Origin: Candidatus Desulfofervidus auxilii
Lineage (GTDB): Bacteria; Desulfobacterota; Desulfofervidia; Desulfofervidales; Desulfofervidaceae
DNA: 64,000 bases
Assembly: GCF_001577525.1 (NCBI RefSeq)
Contig: NZ_CP013015.1
Location: 1,198,966-1,262,965, forward strand
Reading direction: 5' to 3'
The notes beneath the pieces were generated by a model that made no database searches, was not told the origin of the DNA, and saw only the letters and a program-made list of their open reading frames with translations. Positions 35,948 to 44,733 of the stretch are shown one piece after another. Each line of letters begins with the position of its first letter. The first letter of the stretch is position 1. The position numbers and the translations under genes were made by a program.

Positions 35948-37702
35948 ATGCAGGTTAAAAATACGGAAATACCTTCCCAAAAGGAGTTAGAAAGAGAGAT
36001 AAATCAATACTTATCTAGAAAATATGGGGACCGAGTGCGAGTTATTTCAGCTCCTTTCATACAACCTAAGGTAGAAAAAAAACAGGAGAAGTCCTTTGCT
36101 GAGCGCATTCTTTCTAAAATTAACTTTAACTTAAAACCCCAAGAACTTATTGCCTATCTGGATCAATATGTAGTAAAACAGGAAGCAGCTAAGGCCATCT
36201 TAGCAACCAAGATTTGTACTCATTTCAACCGCATTAAATATTGGCTTAAACACCGTAGAAACACTTTAAATCGTATAAACTATATCAAAAATAATATCTT
36301 AATGATTGGCCCCACTGGAGTAGGTAAAACTTTTATGATTAAACTAATTGCTCAAAAGTTAGGGGTGCCTTTTGTCAAGGGAGATGCCACTAAATTTAGT
36401 GAAACAGGTTACGTAGGTGGAGATATAGAAGATTTAGTGAGAGAATTAGTCCATCAGGCTGATGACGATATAGAATTAGCCCAATTTGGCATTATTTATA
36501 TTGATGAAATAGATAAGATTGCTTCCAGTGGGAACTTTTTAGGCCCAGATGTTTCTCGGACCGGAGTTCAGCGGGCATTGCTAAAACCCATGGAGGAAAC
36601 AGAAGTGGACTTAAAAACCCCTTTTGACCCCATATCTCAGTTAGAAACCATTGAACATTATCGCCGGACTGGGAAAAAGGAACGATTAGTGATTAATACT
36701 CGTCATATCCTGTTTATTATGAGTGGGGCCTTTAATGGGTTAGAAGATATTGTTAAGCAACGCTTGCATCAACAAGAAATAGGGTTTGGAGCTAATATTA
36801 CTTCTAAGAAAGAGAAAAAAAGTTATTTACCTTATGTAAAGGCAGAAGATTTAATCAAATATGGTTTTGAGTCGGAATTTATAGGTCGTTTACCAGTAAT
36901 TGCTGTTTTTGAAAGATTAGAAACAGAAGACCTTTATCAGATTTTAAAAAATCCTAATAGTGTAGTAGTTAATGCCAAAAAACAGGACTTCCGCGCTTAT
37001 GATATTGACCTAGTGTTTGAAGACCAGGCCTTTACCTTCTTTGCCCAAAAAGCGGCTGAAGAAGGAACAGGAGCGCGGGCATTGGTAAGTGTATTAGAAA
37101 GGACTTTATTACCATTTGAAAAAACACTTCCTTCCACAGAAGTGAAAAAATTAGTGATTACTAAAGAAGTAGCAGCTAATCCTAAACAAGCCTTATGTGA
37201 AATTCTGAAAGGGGATTGGAAAACTACTATAACAAAAAGGTTTGAACAGGCATTAGAAGCTGAAAAATCACATCTCCGTCAGGTAATCACAGCCAAAGGA
37301 AAAGAGCTCGCTGCCCAATATAATTTACATTTAACCCCTCAAAGAATAGAAGTGATTGTGAATGAATATGAAAAATTTGGTTATGACTTGGACTTTGCCT
37401 TTCAAGAGATGGCTAGATATATTCACCAAATAAGAATATTCGTTCAAGACTTCCAGAGAGAAACAGGATTAACATGCCAATTGTCAGAAGAAGCACAAGA
37501 TAAACTTTTAACTCAAGCTATTGTTGAGGGTAGAGATATAATGGTGCTTTGTCAAAATATCATTCAAAATCTGGAATTTGGTTTAAAGGTAATTAGAGAA
37601 AAAACAGGGCAGTCTAGTTTTGAGATTACACTGGATGCCCTGGATAATCCTGAAGGATACGTGAGGAGATTAATTAGAGAGTTTTATGGGAAAAATGTAT
37701 AG
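35948..37702 (+). CDS. ClpX-like AAA+ unfoldase without zinc domain
   Basis: A 584-residue AAA+ protein of the ClpX/HslU group. Visible features are Walker A GPTGVGKT (121-128), pore loop GYVG (154-157), Walker B IIYIDE (182-187), an IGF loop EIGFGA (277-282) like the one ClpX uses to dock ClpP, and EFIGRLPV. The N-terminal ClpX zinc domain is absent; residues 1-60 are unlike it. A helical extension of about 180 residues follows the AAA+ core. It probably unfolds a particular substrate set, perhaps with ClpP, or acts as a chaperone alone. It leads the operon with a zinc-ribbon gene and a PpiD-like gene. Confidence 0.85.
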   Translation: MQVKNTEIPSQKELEREINQYLSRKYGDRVRVISAPFIQPKVEKKQEKSFAERILSKINFNLKPQELIAYLDQYVVKQEAAKAILATKICTHFNRIKYWLKHRRNTLNRINYIKNNILMIGPTGVGKTFMIKLIAQKLGVPFVKGDATKFSETGYVGGDIEDLVRELVHQADDDIELAQFGIIYIDEIDKIASSGNFLGPDVSRTGVQRALLKPMEETEVDLKTPFDPISQLETIEHYRRTGKKERLVINTRHILFIMSGAFNGLEDIVKQRLHQQEIGFGANITSKKEKKSYLPYVKAEDLIKYGFESEFIGRLPVIAVFERLETEDLYQILKNPNSVVVNAKKQDFRAYDIDLVFEDQAFTFFAQKAAEEGTGARALVSVLERTLLPFEKTLPSTEVKKLVITKEVAANPKQALCEILKGDWKTTITKRFEQALEAEKSHLRQVITAKGKELAAQYNLHLTPQRIEVIVNEYEKFGYDLDFAFQEMARYIHQIRIFVQDFQRETGLTCQLSEEAQDKLLTQAIVEGRDIMVLCQNIIQNLEFGLKVIREKTGQSSFEITLDALDNPEGYVRRLIREFYGKNV

Positions 37703-37907
37703 AAATGAAGGGTATCAGGAATTTGAAGCTACTACTCTCTATTGTCCTTATTGCCGGCAAACAGTGCCTGTGAGGAAAAGGCTCTTGCTGGTTCTACCTG
37801 AAGGAGATAAATACGATTATTGTTGTTCTCAATGTGGTCGTCCTATTGGAGCTAAATTAGATAAAAAGGATAATTTGCAAAGTGGCATCCCGCTGAATAG
37901 GAGATAA
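37695..37907 (+). CDS. Small zinc-ribbon protein
   Basis: About 70 residues with two cysteine pairs, CPYC (near residue 16) and CSQC (near 46), expected to hold one zinc. It contains no other known domain and no signal peptide. The start is ATG 37695 or, 9 bases earlier, ATG 37686; both overlap the ClpX-like gene. Two bases separate it from the PpiD-like gene. Unknown function; context suggests protein quality control. Confidence 0.7.
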   Translation: MYRNEGYQEFEATTLYCPYCRQTVPVRKRLLLVLPEGDKYDYCCSQCGRPIGAKLDKKDNLQSGIPLNRR

Positions 37908-37909
37908 AG

Positions 37910-39781
37910 ATGTTAAATTTTATGCGCCGTCATGCACGTTCTTGGTTGATAAAAGCTGCCTTTATGATAATTATTATCGTTTTTATCTTTTGGGGAGTGG
38001 GTTCATTTCGCACCCGACGTATCCCAGTATTGGCTTATGTAAATGATGAGCCCATTTATTATCCCCAATTCATTACTCTATATCGTCAGGTAATAGAAAA
38101 TTATAGAAGGCGGTTTAAAAATTTTAATGAAGATTGGGTCAAAAAACTAAATCTTAAACAAACAGTGTTAAATCAGTTAATTGAAAGAAAACTGTTAATG
38201 CAAGAAGCAAAAAAAGCGGGTTTGGTGGTTACTGATATGGAATTGGCCCAAACTATCCAAAAACTGTTTCAAAAAGAAGGACAATTTGATTATAGATGGT
38301 ATAAAGAAGTTCTGGCTAGATATCACTATACTCCAGAAGAGTTTGAGGAGAATATCAGGGAGGATTTGATTATCTCTAAATTGACAGACATGATTCAAAG
38401 TTTGGTTCATGTGTCTGAAGTAGAAGCTTATGAGACCTATCGGTGGTTAAACCAAAAGATTAATCTAGATTTTATGGTGTTTGACCCTAAAGATTTTAAA
38501 AAAGGAATTGAGATTGAAAAAAACGCCCTTAAAAAATACTTTGAACAACATCAAAAAGATTATCTTATTCCTCCTCAATTTAAAGTAGCCTATGTAAAAA
38601 TTCCTTATCAAGAGCTTATCCGTGAGGTCCAAATTTCTGAAGAGGAAGTCAAGGAATATTATGAAACCAATAAGGATGAATTTTTTGAACCAAAAAAGGT
38701 ATGTGCCCGACATATCTTATTTCGCATTCCTTCAAAGGCCTCTAAAGAAGAAGTGGAAAAGATAAAGAAAAAGGCAGAAGCGGTTTTGGCTAAGGTTAAA
38801 AAAGGAGAAGATTTTGCCAAATTGGCCCAGAAGTATTCAGAAGACCGAGCAAGTGCCAAAATGGGTGGTGATTTAGGTTGTTTTTCTGAAGGGAAAATGG
38901 TTAAACCCTTTGAAAAAGCGGCATTTTCATTAAAGAAAAATGAAGTTTCTGACCTGGTGAGAACACCATTTGGGTTCCATATTATAAAAGTCTATGAGAT
39001 TAAAAAGGAAGGAATAAAACCTTTTAATTTGGTCAAAAATAAAATTATAAATAAATTGAAAAAAGAAAAGGCAACAGAAAAGGCTTTAAAAATAGCAAAT
39101 CGCATTTATGCCCAAGCTATTCTAGAAGAAGATTTAAATAAAGGGGCAAAAAATTATAAAAAAAAGACTAAAGAAACTGATTACTTTAGTGAAAAAAAGT
39201 GGCCCCCTGAGTTCCCTTTAGAATTAAAAGGGGAAATCTTATCTTTAAAAAAGGGAGAAATTTCAGCACCTTTAGAAATGTCAAATGGGTATCTTTTGGT
39301 GCAAATAAAGGATGTAAAGAAAGAACGTATCCCTTCATTTAATGAAGTAAAAGACCAGGTGAAAAATAAATGGATTATAGAGCAAGCCCAGAAAAAGGCT
39401 AAGAGAAAAGCAGAAGAAATACTAAATTTATTGCAGAAAAAGGGGAGAATACCCCATGATTATCAGAAAAACATTCAGGAAACAGGATTTTTTTCTCCTC
39501 AAAAGCCTATTCCCAAAGTAGGTTTTGCCCCTAAGGTAGAAAAGGAGCTCTTTTTACTTACCTTGAATCAACCTTATTTGGATTATGTGCCTGAAATAAA
39601 AGATAAATTTTATATATTCAAACTCAAAGCTCGCCAAGAACCAGATAAGACTGAGTACCAAAAAGACAAGGAAATGTTTAAAAAAAACCTCCTAACCCGA
39701 CAGCGTCTAATTATTTTTAATACTTGGGTAAATAGCCTTCGTCAAAAGGCAAAAGTAGAAATTAAACAAGAAATGCTGTAA
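37910..39781 (+). CDS. PpiD/SurA-type membrane-anchored peptidyl-prolyl isomerase
   Basis: 623 residues. An N-terminal membrane anchor (about 13-31) follows the basic start [16 protein letters not shown] SurA-N-like chaperone domain covers about 40-180, and a parvulin domain about 262-360 ([38 protein letters not shown]). A second, degenerate parvulin-like segment follows at about 410-500 ([22 protein letters not shown]). It should help fold periplasmic and outer-membrane proteins. The PpiD layout is clear; a distinction from other SurA-N proteins is by length. Confidence 0.88.
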   Translation: MLNFMRRHARSWLIKAAFMIIIIVFIFWGVGSFRTRRIPVLAYVNDEPIYYPQFITLYRQVIENYRRRFKNFNEDWVKKLNLKQTVLNQLIERKLLMQEAKKAGLVVTDMELAQTIQKLFQKEGQFDYRWYKEVLARYHYTPEEFEENIREDLIISKLTDMIQSLVHVSEVEAYETYRWLNQKINLDFMVFDPKDFKKGIEIEKNALKKYFEQHQKDYLIPPQFKVAYVKIPYQELIREVQISEEEVKEYYETNKDEFFEPKKVCARHILFRIPSKASKEEVEKIKKKAEAVLAKVKKGEDFAKLAQKYSEDRASAKMGGDLGCFSEGKMVKPFEKAAFSLKKNEVSDLVRTPFGFHIIKVYEIKKEGIKPFNLVKNKIINKLKKEKATEKALKIANRIYAQAILEEDLNKGAKNYKKKTKETDYFSEKKWPPEFPLELKGEILSLKKGEISAPLEMSNGYLLVQIKDVKKERIPSFNEVKDQVKNKWIIEQAQKKAKRKAEEILNLLQKKGRIPHDYQKNIQETGFFSPQKPIPKVGFAPKVEKELFLLTLNQPYLDYVPEIKDKFYIFKLKARQEPDKTEYQKDKEMFKKNLLTRQRLIIFNTWVNSLRQKAKVEIKQEML

Positions 39782-40074
39782 TAATTATGATGAGTTTCCA
39801 ATTCTCCCATTCAGAGCAGTTCAAGACCTTCAAGACAGTCCTCCACCACGCAATACTTTACCATCTACCGCTAAGCCTTTGCCTTTAAAATATTCTTTTC
39901 ATCCATTAATTTACCTTTAACACAAAGGGGAAGAAAAAGTCAGAGGATTTTGATATCTGTTAAAAACAAATTATTTCGTGACTTTGACGAAGTCCTGACC
40001 TACAGACTGTTTTACTTGTATTCTTCTGATTTTGTTGTTATTCTACAAAAATTTATAATCTAAGGAGGCAAAAT
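39782..40074. other. Intergenic region upstream of the CBS gene
   Basis: 293 bases, no gene seen. It holds the word GACTTTGACGAAGTCCTGA (39980-39998), which recurs in reverse complement near 55.59 kb, and an AAGGAGG ribosome-binding site at 40062-40068. A TATAAT at 40054-40059 sits too close to that site to be a convincing promoter. Confidence 0.55.
39980..39998. repeat. Dispersed intergenic word, copy 1
   Basis: GACTTTGACGAAGTCCTGA with short GACTT/AAGTC inverted arms. 18 of its bases recur in reverse complement at 55586-55603, and the shorter form GACTTTGACG occurs at 56065-56074. Confidence 0.6.
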
Positions 40075-40470
40075 ATGAAAGCAAAGGAGATAATGAACAG
40101 GAAAATAGAATACATAAAATTTGATGCCACCGTGTATGATGCCATAGAAAAAATGGTGGATAAGCGAATCAGGTCTTTGGTAGTAAAGCCTAGAGATGAG
40201 CAGGATGTTTATGGAATAATTACTGTAAGGGATATTGTTTTTAGAGTGATAGGTAAAGGGCTTGACCCTCAAAAAATAAAGGTGGACGAAACTGCTTCTA
40301 AACCCTTAGTTTGCGTGGATAAAGATATGGATATAGAGCATATTATTAGTATGATGGAAAAATTTAATATTGCCCGTATTTTTATATGTGAAAAGAAAAA
40401 AATCCTGGGAGTGGTAGCCTTGTTAGATGTTATGGCTGGCTCTTTAATAGAAAGGGCAAAAGGAGGATAA
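40075..40470 (+). CDS. CBS-domain-pair protein
   Basis: 131 residues comprising two CBS domains (about 5-60 and 72-128), with GIITVRDIVFRVI ending the first. Such proteins usually bind adenine nucleotides and regulate a partner. It starts an operon with a PhoU-like protein and a PiT transporter, 1 base before the next gene, so control of that transporter by energy state is a reasonable inference. Confidence 0.85.
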   Translation: MKAKEIMNRKIEYIKFDATVYDAIEKMVDKRIRSLVVKPRDEQDVYGIITVRDIVFRVIGKGLDPQKIKVDETASKPLVCVDKDMDIEHIISMMEKFNIARIFICEKKKILGVVALLDVMAGSLIERAKGG

Positions 40471-40471
40471 G

Positions 40472-41101
40472 TTGTTTAAAAAGTCCTTTTTAGGTGGCAA
40501 AAATGAGGAGAGAGTCATAGAGAAAATAAAAAAACATATAAAAATTCTATACACTGCCTGTGAGACTTTTAAGAGTGCTTTAGAAAAACAGGATATAGAA
40601 AAAATGCTAACTGTTTCTGACTTAGAAAGAGAAGGAGATATAGTAAGAAGGGAAGTACTTTCAAATATTTATGAAGGAGCTTTTTTGCCCTTTATTCGGC
40701 CTAATATCTGCAAGTTTGTAGAAATTATGGATAATGTTCTCGATGAGCTAAAAAATGCTGCTCAGGTATACGATATGGGGTTAAAACTGGATAAAGACAT
40801 AAGAACTGATTGCATTGAAATAGCCCATTTAAATTTAAACATGTGTGAAATGCTCTCTATTACCTTTGAAGCGTTGTGTGAAGGCCAGGATTTGAGAGAA
40901 AAGATGTTGGTTATCAGAATCTATGAGAAAAAAGTGGATGAAATGAAATTAGATTTAGTCAAAAAACTAATGGGAAGGGAAATAAAAACCTTTTGGGAAG
41001 GAAAAGTCCTTTCTGATTTTATATCCTATCTTTCAAATATCAGCGATATCATTGAGGATGCCAGCGATTACCTCCAGATTTTAAATATAAGCATAAGATA
41101 A
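40472..41101 (+). CDS. DUF47/PhoU-like accessory protein of PiT transporter
   Basis: A 209-residue all-helical protein of the DUF47 (PhoU-related) family, which nearly always pairs with PiT transporters. The start is TTG 40472, supported by AGGAGG ending 5 bases before it; no ATG is near. The stop lies 3 bases before the PiT start. Confidence 0.85.
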   Translation: MFKKSFLGGKNEERVIEKIKKHIKILYTACETFKSALEKQDIEKMLTVSDLEREGDIVRREVLSNIYEGAFLPFIRPNICKFVEIMDNVLDELKNAAQVYDMGLKLDKDIRTDCIEIAHLNLNMCEMLSITFEALCEGQDLREKMLVIRIYEKKVDEMKLDLVKKLMGREIKTFWEGKVLSDFISYLSNISDIIEDASDYLQILNISIR

Positions 41102-41104
41102 CTT

Positions 41105-42043
41105 ATGACTGACCTAATTCCTATTATAGCCTATACCTTAATTGCCTTTAGTGTTGGCTCAAACGACACATCTAATGCCTTAAGTATATGTATAGGTGCT
41201 GAAATTATAAAATTTAAAAAGGCAGTCTTTCTATTTGGATGCTTTGTTTTAATGGGCGTTATATTACAAGGTCAAAGGGTAATGCATACCGTAGGGAAAA
41301 GCCTATTACCCATAAACTTAGCTATTTTAAATATAGCTTTGTTAATCTCTGCCTTTTTAATTATTCTTTCCAACTGGAAAAAATTGCCCCTTTCTACCCA
41401 TCAAGTAATAATTGGCAGTTTGACCGGAGCGGGAATGGCCTTTGAGGTAGATATAAATCTTTCCTCCCTTTTTAAAATCGTGCTTTCTTGGATTATATCT
41501 CCTTTAGGGGCTTTTCTCTTTTCTTTAACCCTTTACAGAATAATGGAAAAAACTCTTTCTAAAATGCCTTTGTTTCAAATTGAAAGGATTCTCAGAATTT
41601 TATTGCTCATCAGTGGTTTTTTAATAGCTTATAATACTGGTGCCAATGAACTGGCAACTATTTTAGGGGGTGTGATACATACAGGGTTAATGGACCAATT
41701 ACAGGCTTCCTTATTAGGTTCTTTTTTTGTATTCTTAGGAGCCATCCTTTTAAGCCACCGGGTGATAGAGACTGTAGGTAAGGAGATAGTTGCCTTAGAC
41801 CCCTATTCAGGTTTTGCTGCCCAATTTGGTGCAGGTATTTGTGAATTACTCTTCACTTTCTTGGGAATGCCTGTTTCCACCACTTATTGCATCATTGGAG
41901 GAATTAGTGGAGTGGGAATGCTAAAAGGAATGGAGACAGTGAAGATGGCTTTAATTAAAAAAATAGTCCTAAGCTGGATTTTAACTCCCTGTTTGGCCTT
42001 TATAACCTGTTTTATCTTAGCAAAAATTTCCCACAATATGTGA
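41105..42043 (+). CDS. PiT-family inorganic phosphate transporter
   Basis: A 312-residue membrane protein with the two PiT signature halves: SVGSNDTSNALS near residue 20 and NTGANELATILGG near 180. It also has STHQVIIGS and PVSTTYCIIGG repeats. In its family it symports phosphate with protons or sodium. The first signature, usually GANDVAN, is GSNDTSN here. It is shorter than E. coli PitA, as is common in archaea and deep-branching bacteria. Confidence 0.88.
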   Translation: MTDLIPIIAYTLIAFSVGSNDTSNALSICIGAEIIKFKKAVFLFGCFVLMGVILQGQRVMHTVGKSLLPINLAILNIALLISAFLIILSNWKKLPLSTHQVIIGSLTGAGMAFEVDINLSSLFKIVLSWIISPLGAFLFSLTLYRIMEKTLSKMPLFQIERILRILLLISGFLIAYNTGANELATILGGVIHTGLMDQLQASLLGSFFVFLGAILLSHRVIETVGKEIVALDPYSGFAAQFGAGICELLFTFLGMPVSTTYCIIGGISGVGMLKGMETVKMALIKKIVLSWILTPCLAFITCFILAKISHNM

Positions 42044-42064
42044 TTGATTTTGGGATAAGGAAAC

Positions 42065-42099
42065 AAAAAAATGTCCTGCCCTCCAAGGGGACAGGACAT
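42065..42099 (-). terminator. Rho-independent terminator of tmcDCBA
   Basis: 8-base stem ATGTCCTG (42071-42078) / CAGGACAT (42092-42099) with an inner CCC/GGG pairing. On the minus strand it is followed at once by TTTTTTG. It lies 48 bases after the tmcA stop, between convergent genes, and has no T-tract on the plus strand. Confidence 0.82.
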
Positions 42100-42146
42100 G
42101 GGTCACTACAACGAAGTAAAAGAAATTTACATAAAAAAGCAGACTT

Positions 42147-42617
42147 TCAATGTTCTTTAGCTTCCTCGGTTTTTTCTATTAACTTCCAATTTGCCCTATT
42201 ATGACATTCACCACAAGTGGCAGGGCCTGTGTTTTTCTTTTCCCTGGCCAATTTTCTATGGCAGCCCACACAATTTGTGTGATAGGCATTCATTAAAGAA
42301 GGGGTAACACCCCCATCTTCTCTTTTTTCGTCTTTGAACCCATGACAATCTGTACAACCTGTTTCTTCTCCCTCTTCATAGACTGCTTTTCCTTCTTCTT
42401 CGCTATACACATGGTGACAGTCAGCACAGGATTCATCCCCACCTAAAACATCCACATGTTTCTGATGGGTAAAGATTACTGGTGCTCTTTCTAATTTCTG
42501 AAAGACTTCCTCATGGGCAATGGTCATCTCCTCATCTTGGGCAAAAAGATATCCTCCTAATAAGACAATACTTAAAAAAGAGAGGCCTATTATCCATCCC
42601 ATCCATTTTCTCATCAT
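42147..42617 (-). CDS. tmcA: TmcA, type II tetraheme cytochrome c3
   Basis: A periplasmic cytochrome of 156 residues. The signal peptide ends near A26 (GGYLFA before QDEE). Four CxxCH heme sites are at C64-H68, C88-H92, C116-H120 and C135-H139, and likely axial His ligands are H51 and H54 (THQKH). The acidic composition fits the type II c3 that takes electrons from periplasmic hydrogenase/type I c3 and feeds the Tmc membrane complex in sulfate reducers. It has a strong AGGAGG site and is last in the tmcDCBA order. The second ATG (MRKW) is an equally possible start. Confidence 0.92.
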   Translation of the reverse strand: MMRKWMGWIIGLSFLSIVLLGGYLFAQDEEMTIAHEEVFQKLERAPVIFTHQKHVDVLGGDESCADCHHVYSEEEGKAVYEEGEETGCTDCHGFKDEKREDGGVTPSLMNAYHTNCVGCHRKLAREKKNTGPATCGECHNRANWKLIEKTEEAKEH

Positions 42618-42626
42618 TTTCCTCCT

Positions 42627-43985
42627 TTATGCCTTTATTGCTTCTGGAATTTCAATGCACTCAACCAATAGTTCACTAATAAATTTGACATGCATATCTA
42701 AATTATAATGTCCAACAATATCTTCCATTCCACTATGGCAATTATGACACGGAGTAACTACAATCTTTGCCCCGGTTCTTTCCAATTGTTCTGCCTTTAC
42801 TTTGTTGCTGTCACACCGCTTTGTCTTCCAAGGTGGTCCACAATTGATAACATCACCTCCAGCATTACAACAATAATTATATTCTCTATTTGGCCACATA
42901 TCCCTAAAGTCTTCACAAATGGCCTTCATTACATAACGGCCCATTTCATATAAACCCCTTCCCCTCATGATATTACAAGGGTCATGCAGGGTTACAGGTT
43001 CTTTTATCTTACGGGCAATTTTAATCTTTCCATCACGCAATAGTTCATAATAAAATTGAACTGCATGGACGATAGGTATGGGGTGCATCCTCCAGCCCAA
43101 TATTCTATTGCCTCTATCATAGACAGACCTAAAAGCATGGCCACACTCACCCATCACAATCTTTTTACACTTGAGGCGCATGGCTGCTTCAAAGTGGGCC
43201 TTTTTTACCCTGCCCATTACTTCCCAATCACCAGAATACATGGCCATATCACTATTGTCCCAGCCATCAAAAGAGGGCATTGTCCAGTCTATTCCTGCAA
43301 CGGTCATGATAACCGAAGCATTAGCCAGCAATTGAGCCAAAATTTTGGGTTCAGGCCCAATTACAGAATACATTACATCTGCCCCCTCTTTGTCCAAAGG
43401 AATACGTGCAGTAGTGACTATATCTTGGGCATCTTCTTCTTGCCACTGTAAGGTATCAATCCATTCGTCTTGTTTTACCCACATCTGATTCATAGTAACC
43501 GCATGGCTATTCACTGTGTCTTGTAAGTACTGAGGTACTACCCTACAAAAATGACATATTCTTCTGACTAAACTGATAAGATAGGCCATATCTATGCCAA
43601 AAGGACAGTACATAGAACACCGCATACACACATTACATTCAGTATAGACAATTTCAGCCGCGGTCTTAATAAATTCAGCATTTACTTTTCCCTTTGCCTT
43701 TAACATCGGCCAAAGGGTATTTCTAATCTTTCCTACAGGGGCAAAATGGGGATTACCATCATTAGAAAGATAATGATGACAGGCACTAGAACACAATCCG
43801 CAATGGATACAGGTATCCACATAAGCTTTAATTCTGGCCCAGCCTTCTCCAATTAATATCCGATTAACAATCTTTTCTATCCTTTCAGGTGTTAGCTTCT
43901 TTACCGGTTCATCTAAACCAATATCTTGGACATGCCATTTATCCCAATTTTCTCTAGGCTCTATAGGGCCTATATATTCTGCCAT
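42627..43985 (-). CDS. tmcB: TmcB, HdrD-like CCG iron-sulfur subunit
   Basis: A 452-residue cytoplasmic-side subunit. Two [4Fe-4S] motifs (CIHCGLCSSACHH near 60 and CNVCMRCSMYCPFG near 117) are followed by two CCG domains (CGHAFRS ... HDPCN and YNYCCNAGGD ... TPCHNCHSG). The CCG pattern is that of heterodisulfide reductase HdrD and DsrK, which handle disulfides or thiols. In the Tmc complex it is thought to deliver electrons to the cytoplasm for sulfate reduction. It is 9 bases from tmcA and 20 bases from tmcC. Confidence 0.92.
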   Translation of the reverse strand: MAEYIGPIEPRENWDKWHVQDIGLDEPVKKLTPERIEKIVNRILIGEGWARIKAYVDTCIHCGLCSSACHHYLSNDGNPHFAPVGKIRNTLWPMLKAKGKVNAEFIKTAAEIVYTECNVCMRCSMYCPFGIDMAYLISLVRRICHFCRVVPQYLQDTVNSHAVTMNQMWVKQDEWIDTLQWQEEDAQDIVTTARIPLDKEGADVMYSVIGPEPKILAQLLANASVIMTVAGIDWTMPSFDGWDNSDMAMYSGDWEVMGRVKKAHFEAAMRLKCKKIVMGECGHAFRSVYDRGNRILGWRMHPIPIVHAVQFYYELLRDGKIKIARKIKEPVTLHDPCNIMRGRGLYEMGRYVMKAICEDFRDMWPNREYNYCCNAGGDVINCGPPWKTKRCDSNKVKAEQLERTGAKIVVTPCHNCHSGMEDIVGHYNLDMHVKFISELLVECIEIPEAIKA

Positions 43986-44005
43986 AAATTAAACCTCCTT
44001 AAAAA

Positions 44006-44659
44006 TTAATAATCTTTTACATGACGCACAGCGCCAAATTCAGAACCCATATAGGCACGTGTCATCCAGAAGGTCAACATGTGACTAAGGCGGGTAAAAG
44101 GAATAGCTACAAGCATCAATTCTCCACTTAAAATATGTAAAATTAACATTATTTTATAAGGTAAAATCCATTGATAATGAGCTAAAAAACCGGTAATAAA
44201 TGGTAGGGCGGCAATAGCTAAGAGCACATAGTCAGAGGTAAAGGTAACATATTTCACTTCTGGTAAAATTCTTCTCCTCATAAAGAAAAATACACAGGCA
44301 GCAATTACTACCAAACTCATAATATCTGCCAACCAATCTGGAATTGTCCACCAACTAATTTTAAAAGATTCATACCAGAGAATATTATGGGCTAAAAGGA
44401 AAATAGGCGCTATCAATAGGCAAATGTGAAAACTAAAGGAAATAATGGTATGAGCAGGCCTTTGACGCATATTGAGACTGCCAAAAGGAATAATCCAGTG
44501 TAAAATAGAACGAAGTCCGTATTTTAAGCTAAAATAGTCATATACCGTTTGGTCTTTTTTCCAGGAAAGCCAAGAAAGATAGATTATTTTCCCTAAGCTT
44601 CCCACCACAAATACTATAAAAGTAATCCACAAAAGAGGACCTCTTACAAACTCATACAT
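44006..44659 (-). CDS. tmcC: TmcC, membrane cytochrome b subunit
   Basis: 217 residues with five or six transmembrane segments, resembling NarI/DsrM-type cytochrome b. Several membrane His residues could bind heme b (HIILW region, HICLLIAPIFLLAHN, HILSGELMLVAIPFTRLSHM). It anchors TmcA and TmcB and may carry electrons or protons across the membrane. AGGAGG lies before the ATG. Confidence 0.9.
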   Translation of the reverse strand: MYEFVRGPLLWITFIVFVVGSLGKIIYLSWLSWKKDQTVYDYFSLKYGLRSILHWIIPFGSLNMRQRPAHTIISFSFHICLLIAPIFLLAHNILWYESFKISWWTIPDWLADIMSLVVIAACVFFFMRRRILPEVKYVTFTSDYVLLAIAALPFITGFLAHYQWILPYKIMLILHILSGELMLVAIPFTRLSHMLTFWMTRAYMGSEFGAVRHVKDY

Positions 44660-44733
44660 ATCTTCCTCCTAATAACTTACATAAATAAATGTAAGCCTAT
44701 GTTTAACATTTGGTCTATACATTGTCAATAAAA

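Noticed and set aside
35948-37702. HslU assignment of the AAA+ protein
   Set aside because: The EIGFGA loop, GYVG pore loop and EFIGRLPV segment match ClpX better, and no hslV gene is adjacent.
40054-40059. TATAAT before the CBS gene as a -10 box
   Set aside because: Transcription would start inside the AAGGAGG ribosome-binding site; the -35 candidate is poor.
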